NCBI RefSeq assembly: GCF_023734095.1
Contig: NZ_AP024620.1
Coordinates: forward strand, 2,600,501-2,664,500
Reading direction: 5' to 3'
Source of the DNA: Moorella sp. Hama-1
Lineage (GTDB): Bacteria > Bacillota > DSM-521 > Neomoorellales > Neomoorellaceae
DNA: 64,000 nucleotides
A program made the position numbers and the translations under genes. This document shows positions 1 through 9,074 of the stretch, piece by piece (the first letter of the stretch is position 1; the number at the start of each line of letters is the position of its first letter). Below the pieces are notes generated by a model that saw nothing but the letters and a program-made list of their open reading frames with translations, did not search any database and was not told the origin of the DNA.

Positions 1-147
1 CCGGAGGAATTAAAAAAGAGCTTTGTTAAACCACCCCAGATTACCCGCCTGGGCCAGAGTTTATTAACCTACGGTTTTCCCCCCAATATATTGCGGGTTG
101 AAGAAATGGCGGCCATCATTAAGGAAAAAATAGCCTTTGCCCCTTAA
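1..147 (+). CDS. C-terminal end of an ECF/cobalt-type ABC transporter ATPase (partial)
   Basis: An open frame enters from the left edge and ends at TAA after 48 codons. The visible tail contains KPPQITRLGQSL followed by a short helix-forming end (VEEMAAIIKEKI). A PPQ-hydrophobic-T-x-L motif near the C-terminus is common in energy-coupling-factor and cobalt transporter ATPases, after the nucleotide-binding domain. No Walker motif is visible because the gene is cut by the window, so the family call rests on the tail alone and the substrate cannot be inferred. Confidence 0.5.
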   Translation, partial: PEELKKSFVKPPQITRLGQSLLTYGFPPNILRVEEMAAIIKEKIAFAP

Positions 148-190
148 AAAAAAGGCAGCTATTACTTTTCCCGCAAAAGTAGTAGCTGCC
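146..190 (-). terminator. Rho-independent terminator reading leftwards
   Basis: A 13-bp stem (ggcagctattact pairing with agtagtagctgcc, one G-U pair) has a loop of about 11 nt. On the minus strand it is followed by a run of eight T (AAAAAAAA at 146-153 on plus). It would end transcription of the small minus-strand genes to its right. It overlaps the last bases of the plus-strand gene. Confidence 0.65.
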
Positions 191-283
191 CTATCGTGAA
201 AACAGAGGTTGGCGTTGGACGTAAGACCCGGTATGAAAGTCTGCCTTCTGCCAGCGCTAACCTACCGGTATCACTGGCAAATT

Positions 284-451
284 TTAATCTGCCGGCGGCA
301 CTTGTGAGGGAATGGCAAAGGCCAGGATTGAAGCGAACAGGAAAAAGAGGGAACCCACCAGGCTCAAAACATTGACCAAAAAGGTGAGATCAAAAGTGGG
401 TTTCTGCGCGGGCTTTTGCCGGGGCGGCGCCCCGGGTCTTTCATTAGGCAT
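284..451 (-). CDS. Small single-span membrane protein, unknown function
   Basis: This 55-codon frame starts with ATG behind a GGAGGTGCTGGGTA ribosome-binding stretch. The first 20 residues are hydrophilic and rich in Pro, Arg and Lys (MPNERPGAPPRQKPAQKPTF). They are followed by one hydrophobic segment at about residues 21-47 and a short polar tail. It stands alone between a terminator and another minus-strand gene. I do not recognise a family. The good SD, the clean membrane segment and the terminator downstream support a real gene. Confidence 0.55.
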   Translation of the reverse strand: MPNERPGAPPRQKPAQKPTFDLTFLVNVLSLVGSLFFLFASILAFAIPSQVPPAD

Positions 452-577
452 TACCCAGCACCTCCGTACTCTTTATCTCCTGGCTTAACCTGTGAATCTG
501 CGGTCCCTTGTCAGGCAACCAGTTCTCCTGGCGTAAAATCGAACTCCTACAAGGGTCGTGCGGTTATACCTTAATAA

Positions 578-925
578 TTAGTTACCCCTTCCCCAGCCCT
601 TTAAAAACTCCTCGACATCCGGCGGCAACGGCTGGCCGTTATTCAACTCATGGGCCATGCCCTGGATGACCTGGGATAGCTGCTGTTTCACCTCCGGGCT
701 CAAATCCCTGGTCAGGTTATTAATCATGCTGGGCATATCCACCTGGCCGTCCGGGAAGAGGCTACTCGGGTCAAAACCGGCCTGTTTCATTAAATCCTCT
801 AAAGCCTGGGGATTGTCGGGGGTTATACCCAACTCTTTGAAAACCTGACCGGGGGAGATCCCCTGCATGGCGGCTTCCATCAGGCGCTGGCGCAGGGTTT
901 CGGGATCAATGCTCACTGGCTTCAC
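578..925 (-). CDS. Conserved-looking hypothetical protein, 115 aa
   Basis: A soluble, mostly helical, acidic protein with no signal peptide, membrane segment or cysteine. The sequence has Pro-Gly and Asn-Pro turns between amphipathic helices (for example PEVKQQLSQVIQGMAHEL) and ends in a polar GWGRGN. It begins at ATG and is followed leftwards by the 55-aa membrane protein, also on minus. I do not recognise the family. Codon use and GC resemble its neighbours, which argues for a resident gene. Confidence 0.75.
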   Translation of the reverse strand: MKPVSIDPETLRQRLMEAAMQGISPGQVFKELGITPDNPQALEDLMKQAGFDPSSLFPDGQVDMPSMINNLTRDLSPEVKQQLSQVIQGMAHELNNGQPLPPDVEEFLKGWGRGN

Positions 926-1068
926 CCCATCTTTTAAAAATTAATCTATAACCATCATATGTCCTGCCGCGCCCTTTAGTGCCGGGTGATAACTATCTGC
1001 TAAAAAATCCCGCATGGCGCTGCCAGCTAAGCAGTACGCCCGCCCGTCAGGCTGCCGTTAAGCCAGCC

Positions 1069-2736
1069 CTACCTACCACATTTTCCCGCCGGGGCGACGT
1101 TGGCCGCCAGGACGCCCACAATCCGGCCGTCGTCACCGCGGACCGGTACGGAAACAGTAATGGCTACCCGGTTGGTACTCTGGGTCACATAGGGATCACC
1201 GGCATAGCTTTCACCCTTAATGGCCGCCTGGAACCACGGCCGGAAGGCCCAATTGGTTACTGCTGCCTGCGGCCGGTTGTAGATGGCTTGACCATCGGGC
1301 CGGGTGGCGATTAGGGTCTGGATAATGGGCGAGCTACTAAAGGTTTCATCAAGAAGGGGCGCCAGGCTGGTGGCCTCCATCTTTTTAACGGCCGGGTTGG
1401 CGGCTACCTTAACCAATACCGCCTGACCTTCCTGTATAAGCTTCTGGCGTATACCTGCATCCCACCCCTCCCTGGTGTAGGCAGCGGCCATAGTCGCGAA
1501 ATTCTGGGCCATCTCCGTAAACTTGCGGGTATTCTCCTCTACCAAGGCCATGGTGGCCTTTTGTTCCTGGGTCGAGGCCGATACCTCTTCGATACTGGCC
1601 GCCGTCTCCTGGGCTACGGCAGCCATGCGGCCGGCAGCTTCGCTGACCTCCTGCACCCGGGCCAGCTGGTTGGCAGCCTGGTGACTGATGTTGGTCATGA
1701 CCTCCGCCGCTTTGCTGATCGCCTGGCTCACAGTAGTAAAGTTCTCCCGCACCTGAGCGCCACGCTGGAGGTTATGCTGGACCAGTTCCACGTTTTTATC
1801 CACCTGGGCCGCCGTTTGGCGCGCTTCATCGCCGATAGAGGCGGCCAGGGAGGTTATATTCTGGGCCGCCGCCGCCGATTGTTCGGCCAGCTTGCGCACC
1901 TCTTCGGCTACCACGGCGAAGCCGCGGCCCTGCTCTCCGGCACGGGCGGCCTCAATGGCGGCGTTCAGGGCCAGGAGGTTGGTCTGGTCGGCAATATCCG
2001 TCACCGCCTGGACCAGGGTATTAATCTGGTTCATTTTGGCTTCCAGCTGGCGCATCCTCCCGGCCGCTTCCTGGATGGAAGCAGCCCCGGCTTTGATCTC
2101 CTGGAGCAAGTGCTCCAAAAGACCCCGACTTTCCTTTTCCCTCTCGTTGACCTCTTTACCCATCTCCACGCCCAGGCCGGCCCGGTCGCTGATGTCCTCC
2201 GCCAGGCTATGTAAAACATTAATATTCTCGGCTACCTGCTGGGCCGCACCGGCCTGTTCGTCGGCGCCGCCGGCAATGCCCTGGATGGCCGCCGTAACCT
2301 CTTCCAGATTACGATAAGTAGTGCCGGCACTCTCCCCCAGATTACGGGAGAAGTAACTTAATTCATCGGCAGTCAACTGCAGGCGGCCTACCAGGCGGTA
2401 GAAGCTGTCCAGGACGGCTGTCACCGGTCCCTGGAAGCTCTCCCCCAACCGTGCCCCCTGTAAAGACTGCTGGGCCCGGACCGGGTCGCCCTGGCCCAGT
2501 AAATTGAGGAACTGCACCACCCGCTGCAAAGGCCGCATCCACTTTGTATAAATGGTAGTAAGGATAACCAGGCTTAAAAACAAACCCAGCGCGCCGGCGA
2601 CAATAGCGGGCCAAAGGAGGGTCTGCCAGTTGGTGCCTTGCAGGGCCACCATAGCCGTACCTATAGTGCCCGGCGCCAGGGCCAGCAGTAGTAAAAGGAT
2701 AAAATAGAGCAGTTTGGTGCGCCAACTAATTACCAT
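1069..2736 (-). CDS. Methyl-accepting chemotaxis protein with C-terminal Cache-like domain
   Basis: A chemoreceptor that would signal to CheA/CheW. The ATG at 2736 follows GGAGGTGGGG; the frame continues upstream but without an SD. Two membrane segments (about residues 8-30 and 39-62) are separated by only about 10 residues, so there is almost no extracellular domain. A coiled-coil signalling domain follows, with the conserved hairpin tip near residues 250-285 ([20 protein letters not shown]). The last 130 residues or so resemble a single Cache/PDC sensor, ending in a [12 protein letters not shown] strand motif. That places the sensor on the cytoplasmic side, the reverse of the usual layout. 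The ligand is unknown. No chemotaxis genes adjoin it. Confidence 0.92.
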   Translation of the reverse strand: MVISWRTKLLYFILLLLLALAPGTIGTAMVALQGTNWQTLLWPAIVAGALGLFLSLVILTTIYTKWMRPLQRVVQFLNLLGQGDPVRAQQSLQGARLGESFQGPVTAVLDSFYRLVGRLQLTADELSYFSRNLGESAGTTYRNLEEVTAAIQGIAGGADEQAGAAQQVAENINVLHSLAEDISDRAGLGVEMGKEVNEREKESRGLLEHLLQEIKAGAASIQEAAGRMRQLEAKMNQINTLVQAVTDIADQTNLLALNAAIEAARAGEQGRGFAVVAEEVRKLAEQSAAAAQNITSLAASIGDEARQTAAQVDKNVELVQHNLQRGAQVRENFTTVSQAISKAAEVMTNISHQAANQLARVQEVSEAAGRMAAVAQETAASIEEVSASTQEQKATMALVEENTRKFTEMAQNFATMAAAYTREGWDAGIRQKLIQEGQAVLVKVAANPAVKKMEATSLAPLLDETFSSSPIIQTLIATRPDGQAIYNRPQAAVTNWAFRPWFQAAIKGESYAGDPYVTQSTNRVAITVSVPVRGDDGRIVGVLAANVAPAGKCGR

Positions 2737-2891
2737 AATCCCCCACCTCCGTACATTATTCTTTATATTACCACAAATACCGAGCCTTGGCCAGGAAAAG
2801 ATAAGGGGGGAGATCTTTTCCGCCAACCACATTCTGGAGCAATGTTTGGTGACGCTCAGGTTACGGGGTTGCCGGCTTCTGACATCTATAT

Positions 2892-3665
2892 TTATCGTCG
2901 GACCGCCAGCTCGGCAGCCAGCTGGCCCGGTTCCAGGTCGTGATAGGCCAGGAGGACGAGGGTGTGGTAGTAGAGGTCGGCCAGTTCGTAGAGGATCTCA
3001 TGCCGGCTGTCATTTTTAGAGGCGATAATGGTCTCCCCGGCTTCTTCGCCGATTTTCTTTAAGATCTTGTCCTGCCCGTTATTAAAGAGGTAGGCCGTAT
3101 AGGAGCCCTCCGGCCTGGTGGCCTGGCGCTCCTTGATCACCTGGAAAACTTCATTAATAACGCTGCCCATGTCGACAGTCGCCGGTTCGCCGGAGCCTCC
3201 CCCGGCTCGTCCCTGCTCGGCTGTGGCCATGGTAGAACGTTCTTCTGCCCCTCGATTTGCAGCCGTTCCCTTTTCCCGCTCTGGCGAAGGAAAAACCACC
3301 TCACCCCTGGATGCGGTCGCCCTGGGCTTACTAACCTGCAAGGGTAAGGGATTGTGAAAACAGGAGAACTCCCCTTCGTGGCAGGCCACCCCCACCTGGC
3401 GCACCTGGAAGAGGAGGGTGTCGGCATCGCAATCGTAACTGGCAGCAGCGATATACTGGCGGTGACCTGAGGTCGCCCCTTTGTGCCATAACTCCCGGCG
3501 GCTGCGGCTGTAAAACCAGGTCTCGCCGGTGGCCAGGGTCCGGGCCAGGGACTCCCGGTTCATATAAGCCAGCATCAGCACCTGGCCGCTTTCAACATCC
3601 TGGATAATGGCCGGGATGAGGCCATCAGCGTTGAAACGGATTTCATCGGGGATAGTGACGCCCAT
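2892..3665 (-). CDS. hisIE: Bifunctional phosphoribosyl-AMP cyclohydrolase / phosphoribosyl-ATP pyrophosphatase
   Basis: Catalyses steps two and three of histidine synthesis: hydrolysis of PR-ATP to PR-AMP, then ring opening. The N-terminal HisI domain (residues 1 to about 110) carries [11 protein letters not shown] and a Cys/His metal-binding stretch ([10 protein letters not shown]). The C-terminal HisE domain (about 165-257) has the [12 protein letters not shown] motif of the MazG-like fold. Between them lies an unusually long, low-complexity linker of about 50 residues rich in Ala, Gly, Arg and Glu. The ATG has GGAGGTCC eight bases upstream. It is the last gene of the his operon. Confidence 0.97.
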   Translation of the reverse strand: MGVTIPDEIRFNADGLIPAIIQDVESGQVLMLAYMNRESLARTLATGETWFYSRSRRELWHKGATSGHRQYIAAASYDCDADTLLFQVRQVGVACHEGEFSCFHNPLPLQVSKPRATASRGEVVFPSPEREKGTAANRGAEERSTMATAEQGRAGGGSGEPATVDMGSVINEVFQVIKERQATRPEGSYTAYLFNNGQDKILKKIGEEAGETIIASKNDSRHEILYELADLYYHTLVLLAYHDLEPGQLAAELAVRR

Positions 3666-3761
3666 AAAACCGGACCTCCAATAAAAATTCCTTTGCCAGC
3701 ACCGGGGTAAGCCCGGGCATAGGGACTTAACCGGCCAAAAGTCGTTACCGCTATACCACCC

Positions 3762-4520
3762 TTACAACCGCACCGGTACCCCGCGTTCAGCCAGGTAGCC
3801 CTTGGCTTCGGCAATAGTATAGGTGCCGAAGTGGAAGATAGAAGCTGCCAGGACGGCATCGGCCCGGCCGGCCGTCAGGCCCTGATAAAGGTGCTCCAGG
3901 TTGCCGACACCGCCGGAAGCGATTACCGGGATATTGACGGCCTGGCTGACGGCGGCCGTCAGTTCCAGGTCATAGCCGTCCTGGGTGCCGTCGCAGTCCA
4001 TGCTGGTCAGTAAAATCTCCCCGGCCCCCATCTCTTCCACCTGCCGCGCCCAGGCGATCGCCTCTTTGCCGGTGGGCCGCCGGCCGCCGTGGGTATAAAC
4101 CTCCCACTTGTCTGGTCCGGTGCGCCGGGCATCAATGGCCACCACTACGCACTGGCTGCCGAAACGGCGGGCGGACGTGGCCACCAGGTCCGGGTCCAGG
4201 ACGGCGGCCGTGTTCAGGGAGATCTTGTCGGCCCCCGCAGCCAGCATAGCCCGGATATCCTCCACCGACCGCAGGCCCCCGCCGACGGTAAAGGGGATGA
4301 AGACCTCCGCCGCCACCCGCCGGGCCACGTCGACCATAATATCCCGCCCCTCCACTGAGGCAGAGATATCCAGGAAGACGAGTTCGTCGGCCCCGGCCCG
4401 GTCGTAGGCCGCCGCCAGCTCCACCGGGTCGCCGGCGTCCCTCAGGTTTAAGAAATTGGTACCCTTCACCACCCGGCCGTGGTCGACGTCCAGGCAGGGT
4501 ATAATCCGCTTGGTGAGCAT
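3762..4520 (-). CDS. hisF: Imidazole glycerol phosphate synthase, cyclase subunit HisF
   Basis: A 252-residue TIM barrel, the normal size. It uses ammonia from HisH to turn PRFAR into imidazole glycerol phosphate and AICAR. The N-terminal catalytic aspartate is in [15 protein letters not shown], and the second lies in VVVAIDARR. Phosphate-binding loops VGGGLRS and ASGGVGNL are present. The AICAR it releases enters the purine pathway at PurH, encoded about 13 kb away. It follows hisA in the operon after a gap of about 340 bp that holds a large inverted repeat. Confidence 0.97.
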   Translation of the reverse strand: MLTKRIIPCLDVDHGRVVKGTNFLNLRDAGDPVELAAAYDRAGADELVFLDISASVEGRDIMVDVARRVAAEVFIPFTVGGGLRSVEDIRAMLAAGADKISLNTAAVLDPDLVATSARRFGSQCVVVAIDARRTGPDKWEVYTHGGRRPTGKEAIAWARQVEEMGAGEILLTSMDCDGTQDGYDLELTAAVSQAVNIPVIASGGVGNLEHLYQGLTAGRADAVLAASIFHFGTYTIAEAKGYLAERGVPVRL

Positions 4521-4734
4521 TCTAGCCCGCCCCTTTGAACTTTAGGTGGTAGTTAGAGCCCTAGACCCGGGAAATTCCCCTTACTCCTGGGGCTAAAGCC
4601 GCAGAAGTTCCTACTAATGGGCATAGTCCGACTGCCCTGGCAGTCAAATTAATTCAGGAGGCTCCTCGCTATTACGTGTGGGTAACCACTTTTTTGTTCT
4701 CCTTTTAGCGGCCGTTCACCGAAGCGAAGCGGAG

Positions 4735-4845
4735 GCCCTTGACATGGAGAATGCCCGTGTTAGCCTTATTTGGCAAGGGGCAGTAAGCGAAGCTAGCCTG
4801 CCCTTGCCCCTTAGAAACACGGGTGCGAGGCTCCATGTCAAGGGC
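4735..4845. repeat. Nested inverted repeat in the hisA-hisF gap
   Basis: A perfect 15-bp inverted repeat (gcccttgacatggag at 4735-4749, ctccatgtcaagggc at 4831-4845) encloses a second stem (cccgtgt 4754-4760, acacggg 4817-4823). A third lies inside (aaggggca with tgcccctt around 4775-4812). The whole forms one long hairpin of about 110 nt. It lies in an otherwise gene-free stretch of the his operon (4521-4861), so it would be transcribed. No T-run follows, so it is not an ordinary terminator. It may be a mobile-element remnant, an mRNA processing structure or a small RNA. Confidence 0.7.
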
Positions 4846-4861
4846 GGCCGTAAAATCTTTA

Positions 4862-5581
4862 TCAAACTACGGCCAGGGCTTCCTCCAGGGTAAAGTTGCC
4901 GTTATACAGGGAGCGGCCCAGGATGACCCCTTCTACGCCTATGGCTTCCAACTCTACCAGGGACCTGAGGTCGTCCAGGCTGGCAATGCCCCCGGAGGCA
5001 ATAATCTTCAGGTCACTGTGGCGCGCCATCTCCCGGATGGCGGCAATATTGGGGCCCTGCAGGGTGCCGTCGCGGCTGATGTCAGTGAAGACCGCCCTTT
5101 TAACCCCCAGGGTGGCCATACTCTGGGCGAACTCCACCGCCCCCCGGGACACCGTAGCCTCCCAGCCCTCGACGGCGACCATCCCGGCACGGCTGTCGAT
5201 GCCTACGACTACCTGTTCGCCAAAACGTTCCACCGCCGCAGCCACAACCTCCGGGTTGGTAATAGCTACCGTCCCCAGGACTACCCGGGCGGCGCCGGCA
5301 GCCAGCAGGGCCGCCAGGCTTTCCAGGCTGCGGATGCCGCCCCCCACCTGGACCGGTACCCCGGCGGCCTTGATAATGGCTGCCACAACCTCCTGGTTGC
5401 GCGGCCGGCCGGCAAAGGCGCCATCCAGGTCTACCACGTGGAGCCAGGAAGCTCCCCGTTCCACCCATCCCCGGGCTACAGCCACCGGATCGGTGGAATA
5501 GACGGTCTCGTCTTCCAGCCGCCCCTGGTAAAGACGCACACAGCGGCCCTCGCGTAAATCAATGGCCGGCATGATCAGCAT
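4862..5581 (-). CDS. hisA: ProFAR isomerase HisA
   Basis: A 239-residue TIM barrel that isomerises ProFAR to PRFAR, the substrate of HisHF. It begins MLIMPAIDLREGRCVRL, where the aspartate is the catalytic base, and carries VGGGIRSLE and ASGGIASLDD phosphate loops. The start overlaps the end of hisH by 23 bp, suggesting translational coupling. An alternative ATG three codons in (MPAID) would fit the family start equally well. A GGGAGGT stretch precedes both. Confidence 0.96.
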   Translation of the reverse strand: MLIMPAIDLREGRCVRLYQGRLEDETVYSTDPVAVARGWVERGASWLHVVDLDGAFAGRPRNQEVVAAIIKAAGVPVQVGGGIRSLESLAALLAAGAARVVLGTVAITNPEVVAAAVERFGEQVVVGIDSRAGMVAVEGWEATVSRGAVEFAQSMATLGVKRAVFTDISRDGTLQGPNIAAIREMARHSDLKIIASGGIASLDDLRSLVELEAIGVEGVILGRSLYNGNFTLEEALAVV

Positions 5582-6191
5582 GACGCACCACCTCCCCGAA
5601 ATTCTTTAAAACCGCCAACCCCAGGCTGCTGCTCTTCTCGGGATGAAACTGGACCCCGAAGAGGTTGCCCCGCTGGATGCTGACGGCAAACTCCAGGCCG
5701 TAGGTAGTTGTGCCCGTCACTACTTCTTCCTCCTGGGGGACAATATAATAGGAATGGACAAAGTAGAAGTTTGTCCCCTGGGGAATCCCCTGGAAGAGGG
5801 CCCCCGGCCGTGGGAAACGGACCTGGTTCCAGCCCATATGGGGCACCTTCAGGCCCCCCGGCAGCCTCTTAACCGCACCGGGCAGGAGATCCAGGCCGGC
5901 TACCAGCCCCCCTTCCTCGCTGGTGGAGAATAGGAGTTGCAGCCCCAGGCAGATACCCAAAAAGGGCACCCCCCCCTCCACGACCTGGCTGATAGCTGCC
6001 ACCAGTCCCTTCTGGCGCAGGTTAACCATGGCATCGCCAAAGGCCCCCACCCCGGGCAGGATCACCCCGGGAGCAGCAGTGATTACCCCGGGGTCATCGG
6101 AGACCTCAGCGGCATAACCCAGCCGGGCCAGGGCCTTCTTGACACTCAAAAGGTTCCCCATGCCGTAATCAATAATAGCTAACGGGCGCAT
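5559..6191 (-). CDS. hisH: Imidazole glycerol phosphate synthase, glutaminase subunit HisH
   Basis: A class I glutamine amidotransferase of 210 residues that feeds ammonia to HisF. The nucleophile is in GICLGLQLLF and the catalytic His-Glu pair is in FHPEKS. The oxyanion region PGVGAFGDA is present. ATG follows GGAGGCTCC. It lies downstream of hisB across a 306-bp gap and overlaps hisA, so the subunit pair HisH and HisF is separated by hisA, a common order. Confidence 0.97.
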   Translation of the reverse strand: MRPLAIIDYGMGNLLSVKKALARLGYAAEVSDDPGVITAAPGVILPGVGAFGDAMVNLRQKGLVAAISQVVEGGVPFLGICLGLQLLFSTSEEGGLVAGLDLLPGAVKRLPGGLKVPHMGWNQVRFPRPGALFQGIPQGTNFYFVHSYYIVPQEEEVVTGTTTYGLEFAVSIQRGNLFGVQFHPEKSSSLGLAVLKNFGEVVRHADHAGH

Positions 6192-6497
6192 TTAGGAGCC
6201 TCCAAAAAAGCGGCAGCCTGAGGCTGGGAGTCGGAAGTCGGAATTTCCGTAGGAATTGGCGAAAACAAGTTCCCGATTTCAGCCCCGATACTCCCGCTAC
6301 TTTTATGTTTCACTAGCTTTATGGGGGGTCAACCAGCCAGGGATGGCTTATTAGTAAGTAGTAGCTAGTCTCAGCCTGGTATGGTACCCTGAAATGGAGG
6401 TGAGAAGTTGGAGGTGGGAGACTTGCCCACTTGAGTGCTGGGTGGTGTCTACCCCGGTAAGACAGGTTGCCTCCAGGCGCTGGCACCACTCCCCGCC
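6192..6497. other. hisB-hisH gap with a trace of the X element
   Basis: No gene is visible in these 306 bp. Around 6391-6432 the sequence gaaatggaggtgagaagttg and what follows resemble the edge of element X found in the purine operon (gaaatgagatgtgtgaggtt). The match is partial and the palindrome typical of X is absent. The rest is unassigned. Its position inside the his operon parallels that of the elements in pur. Confidence 0.35.
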
Positions 6498-7088
6498 TCA
6501 AGTAAGGCTTCCTTTGGTGGAGGGGACGCCGGCCACCTGGGGGTCGAGGGCAACGGCCTGCCTGATGGCCCGGCCCAGGGCTTTAAAGAGGGCCTCCGCC
6601 AGGTGGTGGCCATTGTGGCCGGCCAGTTGCCGGACGTGGAGGGTCAGGCTGCTGTTATTGACCAGGGCCCGCACAAACTCCTCCACCAGCTCCGTCTCCA
6701 GGCCGCCAATCCGGCCCGGGGGCAATTCCAGGCCCCAGGCCAGGTAGGGGCGGCCGCTGCAATCCAGGACTACCTGCACCAGGGCCTCGTCCATGGGCAC
6801 CAGGGCGTTGCCGTAGCGGCCAATGCCCGCCTTATCCCCCAGGGCCTCTTTCAGGGCCTGTCCCAGGCAGATGCCGATATCCTCCACGGTGTGGTGGTTA
6901 TCGACCTCCAGGTCGCCCTCGGCCCAAACCTTCAGGTCCAGAAGACCGTGGCGGGCCAGCTGGGCCAGGAGGTGATCGAAGAAGGGAATCCCACTGCTTC
7001 CCTGCCAGGTGCCGCTGCCGTCCAGTTCCAGCTTCACGCGGATATTTGTTTCTGTAGTGCGGCGCTCAATAAGGGCCTCGCGACTCAC
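6498..7088 (-). CDS. hisB: Imidazoleglycerol-phosphate dehydratase
   Basis: A monofunctional HisB of 196 residues, lacking the phosphatase domain of enterobacterial HisB. It dehydrates imidazole glycerol phosphate to imidazole acetol phosphate using two Mn sites. Metal ligands are visible in FFDHLLAQLARHG, NHHTVEDIG and in the C-terminal GHNGHHLAEALFKALGRA. The start is GTG, one base from the end of hisD. Histidinol-phosphate phosphatase and HisC are not encoded in this window. Confidence 0.97.
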   Translation of the reverse strand: MSREALIERRTTETNIRVKLELDGSGTWQGSSGIPFFDHLLAQLARHGLLDLKVWAEGDLEVDNHHTVEDIGICLGQALKEALGDKAGIGRYGNALVPMDEALVQVVLDCSGRPYLAWGLELPPGRIGGLETELVEEFVRALVNNSSLTLHVRQLAGHNGHHLAEALFKALGRAIRQAVALDPQVAGVPSTKGSLT

Positions 7089-7089
7089 C

Positions 7090-8376
7090 TCACCTACCCC
7101 CTTCTCCCACTCTCAGGGCTATCGCCCGGGCGTGGGCCTCCAGTCCCTCAGCCCGGGCCAGGTCCTGGATAAAGCCGCCGGCCGCCTGCAGGTAGGACGG
7201 GCTGGCGGCAATAAGACTGCTCCTTTTCATAAAGGTAGCCACGCTTAAAGGCGAATAGAACCTGGCCGTGCCCCCGGTGGGCAGGACATGGCTGGGGCCG
7301 GCCAGGTAATCCCCCAAGGGTTCGGAGCTGTAGGGTCCCAGGAAAATAGCCCCGGCATTCTCCACCCGGCCCAGCCAGGACCAGGGATCGGCTATATAGA
7401 GCTCCAGGTGCTCCGGCGCCAGGTCATTGGCCAGAGCCAGGGCTTCTTCCAGGTCGGCCGCTACCACGGCCGCCCCATAATCCTCCAGGGAACGGCTGGC
7501 TATCTCCCGCCGGGGCAGGGTAGCCAGCTGGCGATCTACCGCAGCGACCACTGCCCGGGCCAGGCCGGCATCAGGCGTAATCAGGACCGCCCCGGCCAGG
7601 TTGTCGTGTTCGGCCTGGGAGAGGAGATCAGCGGCCACCCACTCCGGCCGGGCATTACTGTCGGCAATGACGATGATCTCGCTGGGCCCGGCCAGCATAT
7701 CGATGTCCACCTGGCCATAGACTTCTTTCTTGGCCAGGGTGACGTAAATATTCCCCGGCCCGGCGATCTTATCCACCGGCGGCACCTTTTCCGTTCCATA
7801 GGCCAGGGCGGCTACAGCCTGGGCGCCCCCCATTTTATAGATCTCTTCCACCCCGGCCACAGACGCCGCCACCAGCAGCAGGGGCGGCAGGGTGCCGTCC
7901 CGGCGCGGCGGGGTGGCCAGGGCTAGCTCCGCTACCCCGGCCACCCGGGCCGGTACGGCGGTCATCAACACTGAGGAAGGATAAGCCGCCGTGCCGCCGG
8001 GCACATAAAGGCCCACCCGCCCCAGGGGCCGGCAGATCTGGCCCAGGATAGTACCTGTTCTATCCGTTTCCATCCAGGAACCTTTCAATTCCCGGCGATG
8101 GTAGGCGGTAATATTATCCCGGGCCTTGTAAATGGCCTGTACCAGGTGGTCGGGAACGGCCTGAAAGGCCGCCTCCCTTTCCTCCTGCGTCACTCGAAAA
8201 CCATTTTCCTGCAAGTCAACGCCGTCCAGTTCGCGGGTATAGCGCTCTACCGCGGCCTGGCCTGCTGCCTTTACATCGGCCACAATAGCCCGCACCCTGG
8301 TGCTCACTTCTTCCCGGGCCAGCAGGCGCCCGGACCAGCGCCGCCGCACCTCGGCGCCATCAAGTACTGGTAGCAA
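7090..8376 (-). CDS. hisD: Histidinol dehydrogenase
   Basis: A 428-residue zinc enzyme that oxidises histidinol to histidine in two NAD-dependent steps. Family motifs include GRVGLYVPGGTAAYPSS, AGPGNIYVT, LAGPSEIIVIAD and SQAEHDNLA, the last carrying zinc ligands, and GPSHVLPTGGTARF near the C-terminus. The start is TTG behind GGGAGGG, and the gene overlaps hisG by 17 bp, so the two are probably translationally coupled. Confidence 0.97.
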   Translation of the reverse strand: MLPVLDGAEVRRRWSGRLLAREEVSTRVRAIVADVKAAGQAAVERYTRELDGVDLQENGFRVTQEEREAAFQAVPDHLVQAIYKARDNITAYHRRELKGSWMETDRTGTILGQICRPLGRVGLYVPGGTAAYPSSVLMTAVPARVAGVAELALATPPRRDGTLPPLLLVAASVAGVEEIYKMGGAQAVAALAYGTEKVPPVDKIAGPGNIYVTLAKKEVYGQVDIDMLAGPSEIIVIADSNARPEWVAADLLSQAEHDNLAGAVLITPDAGLARAVVAAVDRQLATLPRREIASRSLEDYGAAVVAADLEEALALANDLAPEHLELYIADPWSWLGRVENAGAIFLGPYSSEPLGDYLAGPSHVLPTGGTARFYSPLSVATFMKRSSLIAASPSYLQAAGGFIQDLARAEGLEAHARAIALRVGEGGR

Positions 8377-9046
8377 CTTTTGTTCCCTCCCGCCCGGCCG
8401 CCCGCTTCAGGGATTCCACCACCGGCATCAGGGACCGGTAATTAATACGGTAGCTTACCCGGTTGGCTATCAGGCGGGCGGTAGAAGGAAAGATAGGAGC
8501 GACCTCCACCAGGTCGTTCTCCTTTAAAGTCCGCCCGGTAGAGACGATATCGACGATCAAATCCGCCAGGCCCGCCCGGGGCGCCAGTTCTATATTGCCG
8601 TGGAGCTTGATGATCTCCACCGGCAGTCCCCGTTCCCGGAAAAAGGAGGCCGCCACCCGGGGGAATTTGGTAGCCACCCGCCGGCTGCCGGCCAGCAGGT
8701 TCTCCAGGGAGCAGCCGGCCCCTTCCCAGCGTTCCCTGGGGGCGGCTACGACAAAGCGGCAGTAGCCGAAGCCCAGATCGGCCAGCTCAAAGACGTCCGC
8801 CCCGGCTTCGGCCAAGGTATCCTTGCCGACAATTCCCAGGTCGGCAGCCCCGTGCTCCACATAGGTCGGCACGTCTGTAGGCCGGCAGATCAGGTAACGT
8901 ACCCCTTCGGCAGGGAAGGTAAAGGTCAGCTGCCGGGCTTCGGTAGCCACTCCCTCTACCGGCAACCCGGCTGCCTGTAAAAGTTGTAAAGCATCCTGGC
9001 CCAGCTTGCCCTTGGGCAGGGCCAGGGTCAGCAGGTTATTTGCCAC
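8360..9046 (-). CDS. hisG: ATP phosphoribosyltransferase, short catalytic form
   Basis: First committed enzyme of histidine synthesis, joining ATP and PRPP. At 228 residues it is the short HisG that lacks the C-terminal regulatory domain and depends on HisZ for activity and feedback control. hisZ is the next gene upstream. Motifs are ALPKGKLGQDALQLL, the RPTDVPTYVEHGAADLGIVG ligand-binding stretch, and the DLIVDIVSTGRTL PRPP loop. The start is GTG. Confidence 0.97.
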   Translation of the reverse strand: MANNLLTLALPKGKLGQDALQLLQAAGLPVEGVATEARQLTFTFPAEGVRYLICRPTDVPTYVEHGAADLGIVGKDTLAEAGADVFELADLGFGYCRFVVAAPRERWEGAGCSLENLLAGSRRVATKFPRVAASFFRERGLPVEIIKLHGNIELAPRAGLADLIVDIVSTGRTLKENDLVEVAPIFPSTARLIANRVSYRINYRSLMPVVESLKRAAGREGTKVATST

Positions 9047-9074
9047 CAGAATCCGTTCCCTTCAAGCCTTAAAT

